From NCBI GenBank assembly GCA_034506395.1, contig JAPDPQ010000009.1, forward strand, positions 62,001 through 126,000: a stretch of 64,000 nucleotides of DNA. The letters run 5' to 3'. This DNA comes from a candidate division KSB1 bacterium. Lineage in GTDB: Bacteria; Zhuqueibacterota; Zhuqueibacteria; Thermofontimicrobiales; Thermofontimicrobiaceae. The translations under genes were made by a program, and so were the position numbers. This document shows, in pieces, positions 9,366 to 18,748 of the stretch (the stretch's first letter is position 1; every line of letters begins with the position of its first letter). The notes under the pieces are model-generated. The model was not told the DNA's origin. It saw nothing but the letters and a program-made list of their open reading frames with translations, and ran no database searches.

Positions 9366-10844
9366 TTATATTCCATTCATTCGAGTTAAGATCTCTTCAG
9401 CTACCTCAACGTCGTTAAAATGAATGGTCTTATCCTTCAATGTTTGAGTGGTCTCATGGCCTTTTCCCAACAGCATCACAATATCGCCAGGCCGAGCTTG
9501 CCGCAGCGCAAATTCAATCGCTTCATAGCGATCGATGATCCGATGATATGCTGTTGAATTCATTCCCGCCGCGATTTGATCGATAATTGCCTCTGGATCT
9601 TCATTACGAGGGTTATCAGCGGTGAGCACTATCAGATCGCTATATTGTGCAGCTATTTTTCCCATCAACGGCCGTTTCTCTTTATCTCGATCCCCCCCAC
9701 AGCCGAACACTGAGATCAGGCGATTCGGTTTCAGATTTCGAGCTAAGCTAAGCACCTTTTCCATGCCGTCTGGAGTATGCGCATAATCGACCACAACAGA
9801 GAATGGTTGCCCCCGATCCACCAATTCGAAACGACCGGCTACCCTGATCTTTTGCTCCAGGCCGCGCTTGATAGTCTCCAGATCAAAATTCTGAGAAATA
9901 GCTGTTGCTACTGCGGCCAGGCTATTATAGACATTGAACGTCCCTACCAATTGCTGCTGAATGTCAATTTGTCCGATCGGTGTGACCAGTTGATATTGGG
10001 TATTTTTAATTGAAAAATTGATGTTTTTTGCCATGATGTCGGCTGGCTGATAGATGCCATAAGTCAACCGATGAGCCTTGGTCGCCTCCAAGAAATATTT
10101 GGCGTACGGGTCATCTGCATTTACGATGCCGAAATCATTCGGCTCTAGCCACTGGAACAACTTCATTTTCGTATGGAGATAATGGTCCATTGTTTTGTGA
10201 TAATCGAGATGATCCTGAGTTAAATTGGTGAACAATGCGACGTGATAATGGATCCCATGAACTCGGAAAAAGTCGATCCCGTGTGAGGAGACCTCCATCA
10301 CGCAATATTCAACATCTCGCGCAACCATGCGGCTAAAAATCTCCTCCAAATCGGGAGGCTCTGGAGTCGTATCCTTGGATTTATTGATCTCTCCATTGAT
10401 TTTGTAATACAACGTGCCAATAAGTCCCACGCGATATTTCTGCATCAGGATGCTTTCGATGATATGGGTTGTAGTAGTCTTGCCATTAGTCCCAGTCACC
10501 CCAATCATTTTCAAATGGCGCGACGGAAACCCATAAAAACGATTGGCTATCACCGCCAATGCATATCGGGAATTTGGAACGATAATTTTGATTGCAGGTC
10601 GGGATAATGGGAGATCCCGTTGTAACATGACGGCGACGGCCCCATTTTGAAGCGCCAAATCGACCCGGTCATGACCATCTGGAATTTCGATCTTATCCAA
10701 TTGAGTGTAGATATTGATCGCTACATATAAATAGCCAGGTTGAATTCGAAGCGGATCATAAGCGATCCCTTTGATTTCCACATTATCGATTTCACCATAT
10801 ACTTGTTTTTCGGTTAAATCATCCAACAACAGCTTCAGTTTCAT
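9366..10844 (-). CDS. murE: UDP-MurNAc-L-Ala-D-Glu:meso-diaminopimelate ligase
   Basis: MurE adds meso-diaminopimelate to the UDP-MurNAc dipeptide in the cytoplasm, using ATP. The protein (492 residues from the ATG at 10844, preceded by GAGGAT) has the P-loop 'VTGTNGKTTT' (about 116-125), the Mur ligase strand 'VFGCGGDRDKEKRP', and the 'DNPRNEDP' motif, whose DNPR is diagnostic for diaminopimelate rather than lysine. The extra 11 residues of a longer reading overlap the upstream gene and are unlikely to be translated. Other mur genes are not in the window, so murE is separated from the usual dcw cluster. Confidence 0.92.
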   Translation of the reverse strand: MKLKLLLDDLTEKQVYGEIDNVEIKGIAYDPLRIQPGYLYVAINIYTQLDKIEIPDGHDRVDLALQNGAVAVMLQRDLPLSRPAIKIIVPNSRYALAVIANRFYGFPSRHLKMIGVTGTNGKTTTTHIIESILMQKYRVGLIGTLYYKINGEINKSKDTTPEPPDLEEIFSRMVARDVEYCVMEVSSHGIDFFRVHGIHYHVALFTNLTQDHLDYHKTMDHYLHTKMKLFQWLEPNDFGIVNADDPYAKYFLEATKAHRLTYGIYQPADIMAKNINFSIKNTQYQLVTPIGQIDIQQQLVGTFNVYNSLAAVATAISQNFDLETIKRGLEQKIRVAGRFELVDRGQPFSVVVDYAHTPDGMEKVLSLARNLKPNRLISVFGCGGDRDKEKRPLMGKIAAQYSDLIVLTADNPRNEDPEAIIDQIAAGMNSTAYHRIIDRYEAIEFALRQARPGDIVMLLGKGHETTQTLKDKTIHFNDVEVAEEILTRMNGI

Positions 10845-10869
10845 ATCATCCTCACATTTAGTTCGGGAC

Positions 10870-11304
10870 TTAGTCATGATAAGTTAATATACTTTGTTGA
10901 GCCAGCTTGTCATACGCATCACGTAAATCATCATGGTTCGCAGCCAGTCGTTCAATGAACTCATCAAGCAATCGCCCTCCCAGGTCCCAAGCCTCCCGTT
11001 CAAAAGCGATTTTCTCAGCACCTTTATCGATATTCAGCAAGTTCCAAAATTCGCGCTCCTTGTCCTGGTTCGACCATTGGCGCCATTGCTGATAATGACC
11101 CGCCTCATGAAACAGCAGACAAAGCGATTGACCGAAATCCTCGGTTTCGCTCTTGTAAAAGAGATTTATCGTCGCAATGTCCTCAGTCGGCGGATAAAAA
11201 AATGCTACCGTTCCTGTAATAGGAATCAACTTGATCGACAGTTGATCAAATTTTTCCCAACAAAGGAACGCCTTGGCTTCGAATAACAGGGCTCGGTTGA
11301 TCAT
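10870..11304 (-). CDS. Small zincin-like protein with HEAGH motif
   Basis: I do not recognise a named family. The 144-residue product has a single HExxH motif, 'LLFHEAGHYQQW' (His66, Glu67, His70), typical of zinc metallopeptidases. A downstream 'EREAWDLG' (about 103-109) could supply a third metal ligand, as in gluzincins. No signal peptide is present, so it is probably cytoplasmic. It ends 25 bases before the murE start and probably leads the six-gene minus-strand operon. The motif is seen in the sequence; peptidase activity is inferred. Confidence 0.65.
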   Translation of the reverse strand: MINRALLFEAKAFLCWEKFDQLSIKLIPITGTVAFFYPPTEDIATINLFYKSETEDFGQSLCLLFHEAGHYQQWRQWSNQDKEREFWNLLNIDKGAEKIAFEREAWDLGGRLLDEFIERLAANHDDLRDAYDKLAQQSILTYHD

Positions 11305-11535
11305 TGTCCTTAATTGAGACCATGATTTTGATTGGAACTTTCATTCAGCGTCTGAGTAACCAAATCTGACTCGATGAGCTGAATTTTAAAATGCAAATTT
11401 AAGCAATTTAAAGCCATAAATCAAGCATTAATTTTCAGATTGGATTATTCAAGTTTCTTTGGAAAGCAACGAACCAGAAGCGATCGACATTCGTAACAGC
11501 TTGAATCATAAGCAGCGAACTTGGAAAGAACTATT

Positions 11536-12366
11536 ATGCCAGAATTGCCAGAAGTTGAAACCATCGCCCGTCAATTACGCCAACAAATCATTAATAAGGT
11601 CATTGCTCGGGTCGAGATATTGCGTCCAGACCAGTGGCACAAAAATTTGCCTGAGCAAGTTCAACTTGCCTTGGTTAATCAGCGCATCTATCAAGTCCAA
11701 AGACGTGCCAAATTTATTTTGATTCAATTCCAAAGCGGTGGCAATTTGATTATTCACCTTCGCATGACTGGTAAGTTGATCTGGACGCCATTTGAGCCAA
11801 TTCTGGATAAATTTACCCGAACCATCTTTCATTTCACTGATGGCTCATGTTTGCAATTCAATGATACGCGTGCATTGGGTTGGCTGATTTATTTGCCAGA
11901 GGGCGAGCAATATGTTTCTTTACTCAAGTTAGGAGTCGAACCGCTGAGCCAGGCATGGAAGCTCGAGCATATCCAAACGCTGTGTCGAGGATCATCATTA
12001 GCAATAAAGCTCTTTCTAATGGATCAGAACAAAATTGCTGGTATTGGAAATATATATGCGAATGAGATCCTATTCCGAGCTGGCATCCATCCCGAACGCA
12101 GGGCGAACACCCTTTCTGATGAAGAAATTGGGAAGTTGTTTTATTGGATCCCTCGGGTTCTGGAACTGGCAGTCCAAAAAATGGGCACGACTTTGGGTAA
12201 TCGGGTATCAGATTATCGATCGGTCTTCAATATGGAAGGTGGATTTCAGAATATTTTAATGGTCTATGGCCGTGAGGGAGAACCCTGTTTCCAATGTGGT
12301 CAGCCGATTGTTCGAATCAAACAAAAAGATCGCAGCAGCTTTGTGTGTGAACACTGCCAGCATTGA
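11536..12366 (+). CDS. mutM: Formamidopyrimidine-DNA glycosylase
   Basis: The enzyme excises 8-oxoguanine and formamidopyrimidines and cleaves the abasic site. The start is ATG 11536, giving the invariant N-terminus PELPEVET, whose Pro2 is the catalytic nucleophile and Glu3 a catalytic acid. The helix-two-turn-helix region reads 'KIAGIGNIYANEILF', and the C-terminal zinc finger has Cys251, Cys254, Cys271 and Cys274. The length of 276 residues is normal. It diverges from the murE run and is followed by the FmdB-type gene. Confidence 0.95.
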   Translation: MPELPEVETIARQLRQQIINKVIARVEILRPDQWHKNLPEQVQLALVNQRIYQVQRRAKFILIQFQSGGNLIIHLRMTGKLIWTPFEPILDKFTRTIFHFTDGSCLQFNDTRALGWLIYLPEGEQYVSLLKLGVEPLSQAWKLEHIQTLCRGSSLAIKLFLMDQNKIAGIGNIYANEILFRAGIHPERRANTLSDEEIGKLFYWIPRVLELAVQKMGTTLGNRVSDYRSVFNMEGGFQNILMVYGREGEPCFQCGQPIVRIKQKDRSSFVCEHCQH

Positions 12367-12560
12367 GCTAAGTCTGGAATTAGCTTTATTATGGGCTCGA
12401 CTTGGACCCGAGCCATCGAAATCGCAAATTCAAATTTTAAGATTTGTTCGAGTTTTTCGCCTAAAAATGTTTCAAAATTGACGATTGATTTCATCGAAAT
12501 TTTTAATTATATTTTCAGCCAAAAAGCCGGCTGGGAATTTCAAACGATGGAGGTGCATCA

Positions 12561-12914
12561 ATGCCAATTTATGAATACATCTGCCGGGATTGCAATAAAA
12601 AAATTAGCCTGTTGATCCTAAACCCAAGCACACAATCACCAAGATGCTCAAAATGCGGCAGTCCCAATCTTGAACGCATCATGTCCCGCTTCGCAGCGAT
12701 CCGTTCAGAAGAGAGCCGCCTCGAAAGCCTTGCCGATCCTAGCAAATGGGGTGATTTGGATGAGAACGATCCGAAAAGCATGGTGAAATTTATAAAAAAA
12801 ATGGGACGAGAAATGGGGGATGAGCTGGGAGAAGATTATGATCAATTGGTCGAGGAAGCTGAGGAAGAAGCGGCCAAGGCTGCCTCAGGCCAAGAAGACA
12901 GCTCTGAAGAATAA
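12561..12914 (+). CDS. FmdB-type zinc-ribbon regulatory protein
   Basis: The 117-residue product starts 'MPIYEYICRDC' and has a zinc ribbon formed by Cys8, Cys11, Cys29 and Cys32, the hallmark of the FmdB family of small putative regulators. The C-terminal half is strongly acidic ('EEAEEEAAKAAS'). FmdB proteins are widespread but their targets are mostly unknown. A strong GGAGG site (12549-12553) precedes the ATG. It stands about 195 bases after mutM, so cotranscription is possible. Confidence 0.85.
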   Translation: MPIYEYICRDCNKKISLLILNPSTQSPRCSKCGSPNLERIMSRFAAIRSEESRLESLADPSKWGDLDENDPKSMVKFIKKMGREMGDELGEDYDQLVEEAEEEAAKAASGQEDSSEE

Positions 12915-13186
12915 ATACTCAGAATGATTGAGGGCTTAGTTTTACTGAGATTTGCGCCCCTTTTCAACCCAATTGTACCTGGGGAAAAATATCAGTTTTT
13001 TTCTCAGCCATTCTCAGCATTCGATCGCAACTTTTCTGATCAGAGATTCAGCGTTTGATTTTTAAAGTTCAAAGAAAAATCCGAATCACTTGGGCAATTA
13101 AAACACAAGGAATAAGAATCATTATTGGCGTTTATTTTTATATTTTTTGGGGCAAATCTAATTAAACACGATCTGAGAGATAGCAA

Positions 13187-13441
13187 ATGCCATCAACGAT
13201 ACCCTGCCCGAAATGCCACGAGTATGCATTTCACAAATCACATACCCGAAATTTTTATGAGCGATTGAGAAAAAGGCTGTTGCGTCAACAGACCTACCGA
13301 TGCCACAAATGCGGCTTTAGGGGATGGATGAAAATTCGCATCCTCAAACCGCGCCCATCCTGGAAGCAACTCATCATTTATCTGATGGTTTTTTTATTGG
13401 CTGTTTTGTTAAGCTTGCTGCTGAAAGGAATGTTACGGTAA
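13187..13441 (+). CDS. Small zinc-ribbon membrane protein
   Basis: The 84-residue product has two CxxC pairs (Cys7/Cys10 and Cys39/Cys42), which would form a zinc ribbon, followed by basic residues. One C-terminal transmembrane helix follows (about 59-81, 'IIYLMVFLLAVLLSLLL'). The ribbon is therefore likely cytoplasmic and tethered to the membrane. I recognise no named family. The paired cysteines and the single helix make a chance ORF unlikely. Confidence 0.6.
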   Translation: MPSTIPCPKCHEYAFHKSHTRNFYERLRKRLLRQQTYRCHKCGFRGWMKIRILKPRPSWKQLIIYLMVFLLAVLLSLLLKGMLR

Positions 13442-13610
13442 GAGCTCGGAATTAATTGGCAAAATGTTATTTGCTGGCTTCGATTCTATTTTATGGAAGC
13501 AATATTTTCTGAAACTTCATTAGCAAAGGTGGCTCATCATAAAAATGTTCGAAGATGTTTCCAAAATTTAATAACTGCCCAGCTAAGTTGTTACAACTTA
13601 GAGAAAATAC

Positions 13611-13638
13611 TTGCATTTTTGGAAAAATTGTGTATATT
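13611..13638 (+). promoter_or_regulatory. Probable promoter of the beta-propeller/PorV-OmpA unit
   Basis: TTGCAT (13611-13616) and TATATT (13633-13638) are spaced by 16 bases, 77 bases before the ATG at 13715. No other promoter-like element was seen between the two genes that follow, which are 36 bases apart. Confidence 0.6.
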
Positions 13639-13714
13639 CATAGCAGGCCAAAATCTTAATGAATGTTAAGCATCAATCATAATCAGCTCGTTAACTAAAA
13701 GAAATCATCTTACC

Positions 13715-16597
13715 ATGAGAAAAAGACACCTATTATTGTTCATTGTGTGGTTATTGAGTATAGCGACCACTATTTCCGCGCAAATCCCTCAAATCTTGAC
13801 CAAAAGCTGGAGCGATGGTCAACCAACTTTCCGAAATATCTCCCAATCGAACAATGTGCGGGTGGACTCGGTAGTGAGCCTGATACCAACGCTGGGATTT
13901 AGCGAGGAACCGCCTGGATTTGAATTGATGCTTTCTGCGTTCGATTCAAATTGGACCTGGCCTCAAGAGCCAGCCGATAAGGTGAAAATCGTTGGTGCAG
14001 CGGCGATAGAACTATACTTAGACCTCAACAACGTGATTCATTATGTGGTGGCAGATCGCGAGGGGGGGAAAATTATTGATTTGATTCTCCCCCGGCCCGA
14101 TCGAGCCTGGGTACTGGACGCAATCGATGGAGATCGACTTAACAACCCAGCAAGCATTCAAGTTTATAAGGAAAATGGGAATCCAGTATTCTTGATCGCT
14201 GAAGAAGGCCGACATCGAGTCATCAAATACGATCGTATTGGTGACGTAGTGAAATGGAAATTTGGGGCGCCTGCCTCAAATGAGCTTTTTTCTCCCCTGG
14301 ATGCTGTGGTCATCCCTGGCACTGATCAGGTACTAATCTGCGATACTGGGAATCATCGCCTGGTTCTAGTTGATGGGGCGGGTACTATTATTAATACCTT
14401 CGGCAGTGGCATTTTAAATCGGCCAGTTGACATCGACTACAATCCGACCTCTCAGGAAGTGCTTATTACCGATCAAAATAACAATCGCGTCTTGAAATTA
14501 GACATCCGAACCAATGTGGTCACGTGGGATTATGATATCGGGTTAAATCTTCCCTCGGATGCAGATTTCTTGCCCAATGGCGACGTGCTGATCTGCGATC
14601 GAGGGAACAATCGGATGATCGAGGTGAATCTGAATCGACAAATCGTGTGGCAATTAGAGACGCCCATTCAAAATTTGAAGGATGCCGACCGATTGGGTAT
14701 CGATTTGGGTCAAGAATGGGTAAATAAGCATCTGGCTATTGTCAATGGTCAGCCAGCTTTGATCGGCTACCTTTCTCATGAATTCTATTCAGCCCCGCGG
14801 TATTTGAATCGCGCTGTGAGTTTTGATCAGTTATTTTGGACTGCGAAAACTGAGCATAATACTTCCATTCAACTTCAATTCCGTACTGGGAATTCTCCCG
14901 AGCAGCTTATGTCGCCGAATAATCCATGGCGCGGCCCATCAGAGCTTGAGGCCTATTATACGACTTCGGGCAGCGAGATCAATCCGATTCACGATGGCGA
15001 TGCCATTTATCAATTTAAGGCGATATTGTCCACCAGCGATCCTTTATACACCCCAGTGCTCAATAATGTCAAAGTGACTTATCGGTATTATGATACTGAA
15101 GTGACTGGCCAACTTACGAGCGGCGTGGTTCGTGACTCAAGTAACTACATCATCACCAAATGGAAATCGCTAAAATATCATACGATCTTGCCGCCTAACC
15201 CTATCAATCGGGACAAAGTTCGCATCGAAGTCACGCTTCAGGATGGCATCAGTGGCGCCCCATTACGCACATTCGTTGCCAATCCCTTCAATTCTGTCAA
15301 TGAAGAACCACTCGACAACATTGCAGCGCTTCGGCTCAAGCAAAATTTTCGGATCCACGCTACTTTGAATACCAATACGACTGCGGCAACGCCAATATTG
15401 GATAGCTGGGAATTGATCTGGGAATCAACCCCATTAACAAAAGCAAACATCGATTTCGTTAAATTGATCAATCAAGAGTTTCGGCCAACCTCCTATTATC
15501 GCGTCCCAATTTCAGGGCAGGACTATATCGATTATGTTAATGTCCGTCTGGTAGATCCGAATTTGGTGCCGATCCAGTCAGCTATCACTCTCAGGATCTC
15601 TTCGTTGCAAACCAGGGATTCTGAGCAGGTAACTTTAAGTTTGAGGCCAGAAGGCTGGTACCTGATGGATACCAGCATTCCAGCGGCCATAGCCGATACA
15701 GTAAAAATCAATGATAGAATTTTGCAGGTTCAGGATAGAGATCGATTGGTTGTGACATACATTGATCCCATGAATCCCTCTGACCAAGCGTCCGACACCG
15801 CTTTGATTGTTCAAAACACTGAGGGAATCGTCCAATTTCTCATTCGCGATGTCGAGGGGTTGATTAAGATTCGAGATGATTATTATACCAAGATCGATTC
15901 GGCAGCCATTGGCGATACAATTTTTGTCTACTTTACAGGAGAGCGCGATCGAGATTTGTCATCTGATCAAGACAAATTTTCTATCGTCGTATTCGATTTT
16001 GAAACTGCAGATAAAGAAACGCTAAATGTGTTAGAAATTCCTGATAGTCTATCGCGATACCAAACAGGAAATTTTCTCTCTGAAGGGCTTCCATTGGTGT
16101 TAGGACGAACTCCGATATTTAGTGATGGCTTGCTCCAGACATTTGCAGGGAGTCGCATCAGCCTCACTTATGAAGAAACCATTTCCAAAATTCCCATCAT
16201 TAAAGTTTACGACAAACATCCACCCATCCCAATTGAACCGTATGCTGGGCTTCGATCGCTTGACTTTGATATTGCGCCCAATCCATATTATGAGGATCGC
16301 CACAATTTATTACGGATTCGAGTGGCCTCATCAGTGGGGGATTTAATAGTGGAAAAGATAGAAATTTTCAATTTTGCTGGACAAAAGATCACTGAGATTG
16401 CTGGCTCAAGCTTAAAGTTTTATTATGCCTATCCGATACCAGCAGAGCAATTTAGCTATGCAGACAATTGGTGGGATTTGCGGGATCAAAATTCTGTGCC
16501 AATTAGTAGCGGCACTTATTGGGTTAAAGTATCGGGAAATACGGTAAACAGTAATCGGAGTTTTTCTCATATCAAAAAGCTGGTAATTGTTAGATGA
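13715..16597 (+). CDS. Secreted NHL-type beta-propeller protein with C-terminal sorting domain
   Basis: The 960-residue protein has a signal peptide ('MRKRHLLLFIVWLLSIATTISAQ', cleaved after SAQ or nearby). Residues about 85-340 contain repeated 'VLICDTGNHRLVLVD', 'VLITDQNNNRVLKLD' and 'VLICDRGNNRMIEVN' segments, which are NHL-like propeller blades. The middle is beta-rich and unassigned. The last 100 residues ('FDIAPNPYYEDRHN' to 'KKLVIVR') resemble a type IX C-terminal sorting domain, although the NP motif is shorter than usual. The next gene encodes a PorV-like barrel, and in type IX systems PorV carries substrates to the shuttle complex, so the pair may work together (inference). Confidence 0.75.
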   Translation: MRKRHLLLFIVWLLSIATTISAQIPQILTKSWSDGQPTFRNISQSNNVRVDSVVSLIPTLGFSEEPPGFELMLSAFDSNWTWPQEPADKVKIVGAAAIELYLDLNNVIHYVVADREGGKIIDLILPRPDRAWVLDAIDGDRLNNPASIQVYKENGNPVFLIAEEGRHRVIKYDRIGDVVKWKFGAPASNELFSPLDAVVIPGTDQVLICDTGNHRLVLVDGAGTIINTFGSGILNRPVDIDYNPTSQEVLITDQNNNRVLKLDIRTNVVTWDYDIGLNLPSDADFLPNGDVLICDRGNNRMIEVNLNRQIVWQLETPIQNLKDADRLGIDLGQEWVNKHLAIVNGQPALIGYLSHEFYSAPRYLNRAVSFDQLFWTAKTEHNTSIQLQFRTGNSPEQLMSPNNPWRGPSELEAYYTTSGSEINPIHDGDAIYQFKAILSTSDPLYTPVLNNVKVTYRYYDTEVTGQLTSGVVRDSSNYIITKWKSLKYHTILPPNPINRDKVRIEVTLQDGISGAPLRTFVANPFNSVNEEPLDNIAALRLKQNFRIHATLNTNTTAATPILDSWELIWESTPLTKANIDFVKLINQEFRPTSYYRVPISGQDYIDYVNVRLVDPNLVPIQSAITLRISSLQTRDSEQVTLSLRPEGWYLMDTSIPAAIADTVKINDRILQVQDRDRLVVTYIDPMNPSDQASDTALIVQNTEGIVQFLIRDVEGLIKIRDDYYTKIDSAAIGDTIFVYFTGERDRDLSSDQDKFSIVVFDFETADKETLNVLEIPDSLSRYQTGNFLSEGLPLVLGRTPIFSDGLLQTFAGSRISLTYEETISKIPIIKVYDKHPPIPIEPYAGLRSLDFDIAPNPYYEDRHNLLRIRVASSVGDLIVEKIEIFNFAGQKITEIAGSSLKFYYAYPIPAEQFSYADNWWDLRDQNSVPISSGTYWVKVSGNTVNSNRSFSHIKKLVIVR

Positions 16598-16633
16598 ATC
16601 GAATAATGAACACACTCACCATGGACCTATCAT

Positions 16634-18559
16634 ATGATAAAGAATATTACCTCAGTTGAGGCAGCCGGACAAGATGGCAGCCATCATCCTATAAAATACG
16701 TGAAAATCATTTTGCTGCTCGTGGTGCCGTTGCTTGCGTTCTCTGGATATGCGCAACAAAGTCAGGGCATCGGAAAATATGGGGCATCATTCCTCCAAAT
16801 CAGCCCCACTGCTCGCCAAGTTGGCATGGGAGAGGCGTTCACTGGCTTGGCCGATGATATCGGTTTGCTTCGATATAATATCGGCGGTTTAGGCTATATC
16901 AAAAACCCCATGTTGGGGATCCATTTCCACAATTGGATCGATGATACGCAGCAAGGTGCTATGGGACTGGCGCTCCCTACGCTTTATGGCATTTTCGGTT
17001 TTGAGCTGGATTATTTTAACGAAGGAACGGTTACAGAATTCGATCCCAATTTCAATCGCTCGGGTGCGGAAATCAGCAGCAATGATTTCGTTCTCACTTT
17101 GGGATATGGCTCATTTGTTAATATTTTCAAACGCCCGGTATCGTTCGGTGGCGCCTTGAAAGTCGTACGTCAGAACTTGGCAGATCAAATGGCTACCGCG
17201 GTCGGATTAGATCTCGGCGTATTAGTGAGAACCAAATATATCTCCTATGGGGCGTTGGTTCAGAATCTGGAACTGACGAAATTAGAGTTTTTAAAAAAGA
17301 AGGACAACTTGCCTGAGACGTATCGGGCAGGTATCGGGCTGCATTTCCCGATTGTCGACAATGTCAAAGCAAATACAGGGTGCGATGTCGCCTGGCTGGT
17401 CGATCAGAAAGTGAGAGCCTATGTGGGCGGTGAAATTGTGTTCAGCGATTTGATTGCGGTCCGTGGCGGGTACAAAATCCACGAATTTGAGGCCAGCCGC
17501 TGGTCGGCTGGCTTGGGGCTTATTATTCCGATGAGCTGGTTTTATGGTTCCCAGACCCAATTGGATTATTCCTATAGCCCATTGGATGTTTTTGATGCCG
17601 CGGCGCACCGATTCTCTTTAGTTTTTGCCTTTGGTCGAGCTGCCGGGTTGGAAGCACCAAGGGTCACTATCACGCCCCAAGACCAAAGGGAGATTGCACG
17701 ACTGAAAGAGCAACTCAAAAAAGAGGTGGAGGCGGCAGAAAAAGCGCGACTTTCGGCGGAAGAGGCAGAACGCCGAGCCAAAGCCCTCGAAGATGAAATG
17801 CAGAAACGGTTTAAACGGATTCAGGAAATTGTCGAGTCTAGCAAGGGTAAATTGGAATTGGTCACCCCAACCGTTCCAAAATATGGAGACAGCATTCTGG
17901 TCTCCATGCGCATCAATTTCGATTTCGATAAAGCGGACATTAGACCAGATGAATATGGGACCATGCATAAAGTGGCCGAAATCTTGAACACCTATCCAGA
18001 GAGCAAGGTCCATATCTCTGGCCACACCGATTTCATCGGTTCAGATGAATACAACATTCGACTATCCCAGCGCCGGGTAAACAGCGTGATCAATTTCTTG
18101 ACAACGCGCGAAAAAATTTCTTATGATCGGTTCTTCATGCCCATCGGTTATGGCGAAATGAGGCCGGTGGATACCAATACCACTCCCGAAGGCCGGTTCC
18201 GAAATCGTCGCGTCGATTTTCTCATATACACTGCACCCACCGCTCCAGCTGTCCCTGAGGGCTCTGCCATCCAGGGGGTGGAGATCGTCGATGCGAAAAC
18301 AGTGAAAATCGTGTGCAATGGCCGCGTGAAGTTCGTCGATGAGCTCATGGACAATCCAGATCGTATTGTAGTGGATTTCCCAGGTATTTTCCTACTGGAC
18401 GATCGCTCGGTTTATGAATTGAATATGGGCCCATTTATTCGCGCGCGGCTCGGTTATCACCCAGAGGATCGTTTCTCTCGGGTGGTGATCGATCTGAGAA
18501 ATCGCATCAACTATACGATTGAGACGGAAAACAATCTGATTTATATCAAACAATTGTAA
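16634..18559 (+). CDS. PorV-like outer-membrane barrel fused to OmpA and AMIN-like domains
   Basis: The 641-residue protein has a signal sequence ending near 'SGYAQQ' (about residue 41). A PorV/PorQ-type barrel follows (about 45-335), beginning 'GASFLQISPTARQVGMGEAFTGLADD'-like with the SPTARQxGMG hallmark. Then come a charged coiled coil (about 347-405) and an OmpA peptidoglycan-binding domain (about 428-535: 'NFDFDKADIRP', 'GHTDFIGSDEYN', 'LSQRRVNSV'). A terminal AMIN-like domain covers about 545-641. The protein would thus sit in the outer membrane and grip the cell wall through two domains. Ordinary PorV lacks the C-terminal additions. The gene follows the propeller gene by 36 bases and ends at a strong terminator. 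Confidence 0.8.
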   Translation: MIKNITSVEAAGQDGSHHPIKYVKIILLLVVPLLAFSGYAQQSQGIGKYGASFLQISPTARQVGMGEAFTGLADDIGLLRYNIGGLGYIKNPMLGIHFHNWIDDTQQGAMGLALPTLYGIFGFELDYFNEGTVTEFDPNFNRSGAEISSNDFVLTLGYGSFVNIFKRPVSFGGALKVVRQNLADQMATAVGLDLGVLVRTKYISYGALVQNLELTKLEFLKKKDNLPETYRAGIGLHFPIVDNVKANTGCDVAWLVDQKVRAYVGGEIVFSDLIAVRGGYKIHEFEASRWSAGLGLIIPMSWFYGSQTQLDYSYSPLDVFDAAAHRFSLVFAFGRAAGLEAPRVTITPQDQREIARLKEQLKKEVEAAEKARLSAEEAERRAKALEDEMQKRFKRIQEIVESSKGKLELVTPTVPKYGDSILVSMRINFDFDKADIRPDEYGTMHKVAEILNTYPESKVHISGHTDFIGSDEYNIRLSQRRVNSVINFLTTREKISYDRFFMPIGYGEMRPVDTNTTPEGRFRNRRVDFLIYTAPTAPAVPEGSAIQGVEIVDAKTVKIVCNGRVKFVDELMDNPDRIVVDFPGIFLLDDRSVYELNMGPFIRARLGYHPEDRFSRVVIDLRNRINYTIETENNLIYIKQL

Positions 18560-18612
18560 CGTGATGATGATACCGTCGCACTTGTAGGTGCGATAATTAC
18601 TGATCGAAAAAT

Positions 18613-18658
18613 AAAACCCAATCAATGATCACAGACCATGGTTCATTGGTTGGGTTTT
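18613..18658 (+). terminator. Bidirectional intrinsic terminator between convergent genes
   Basis: A 16-bp stem (18613-18628 with 18643-18658, one G-T wobble) with AAAACCC on the left and GGGTTTT on the right can terminate transcription from both sides. It serves the PorV-OmpA-AMIN gene and, on the other strand, the dehydrogenase genes ending at 18749. Confidence 0.85.
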
Positions 18659-18748
18659 CTATTTTGGTCCCGCTGAGTTGACTCCAAAATTAATAACCGC
18701 AATCTAAATTCAGCATAAAAGCTGTAAGCGCTGGGAGCAAATTGAGAG

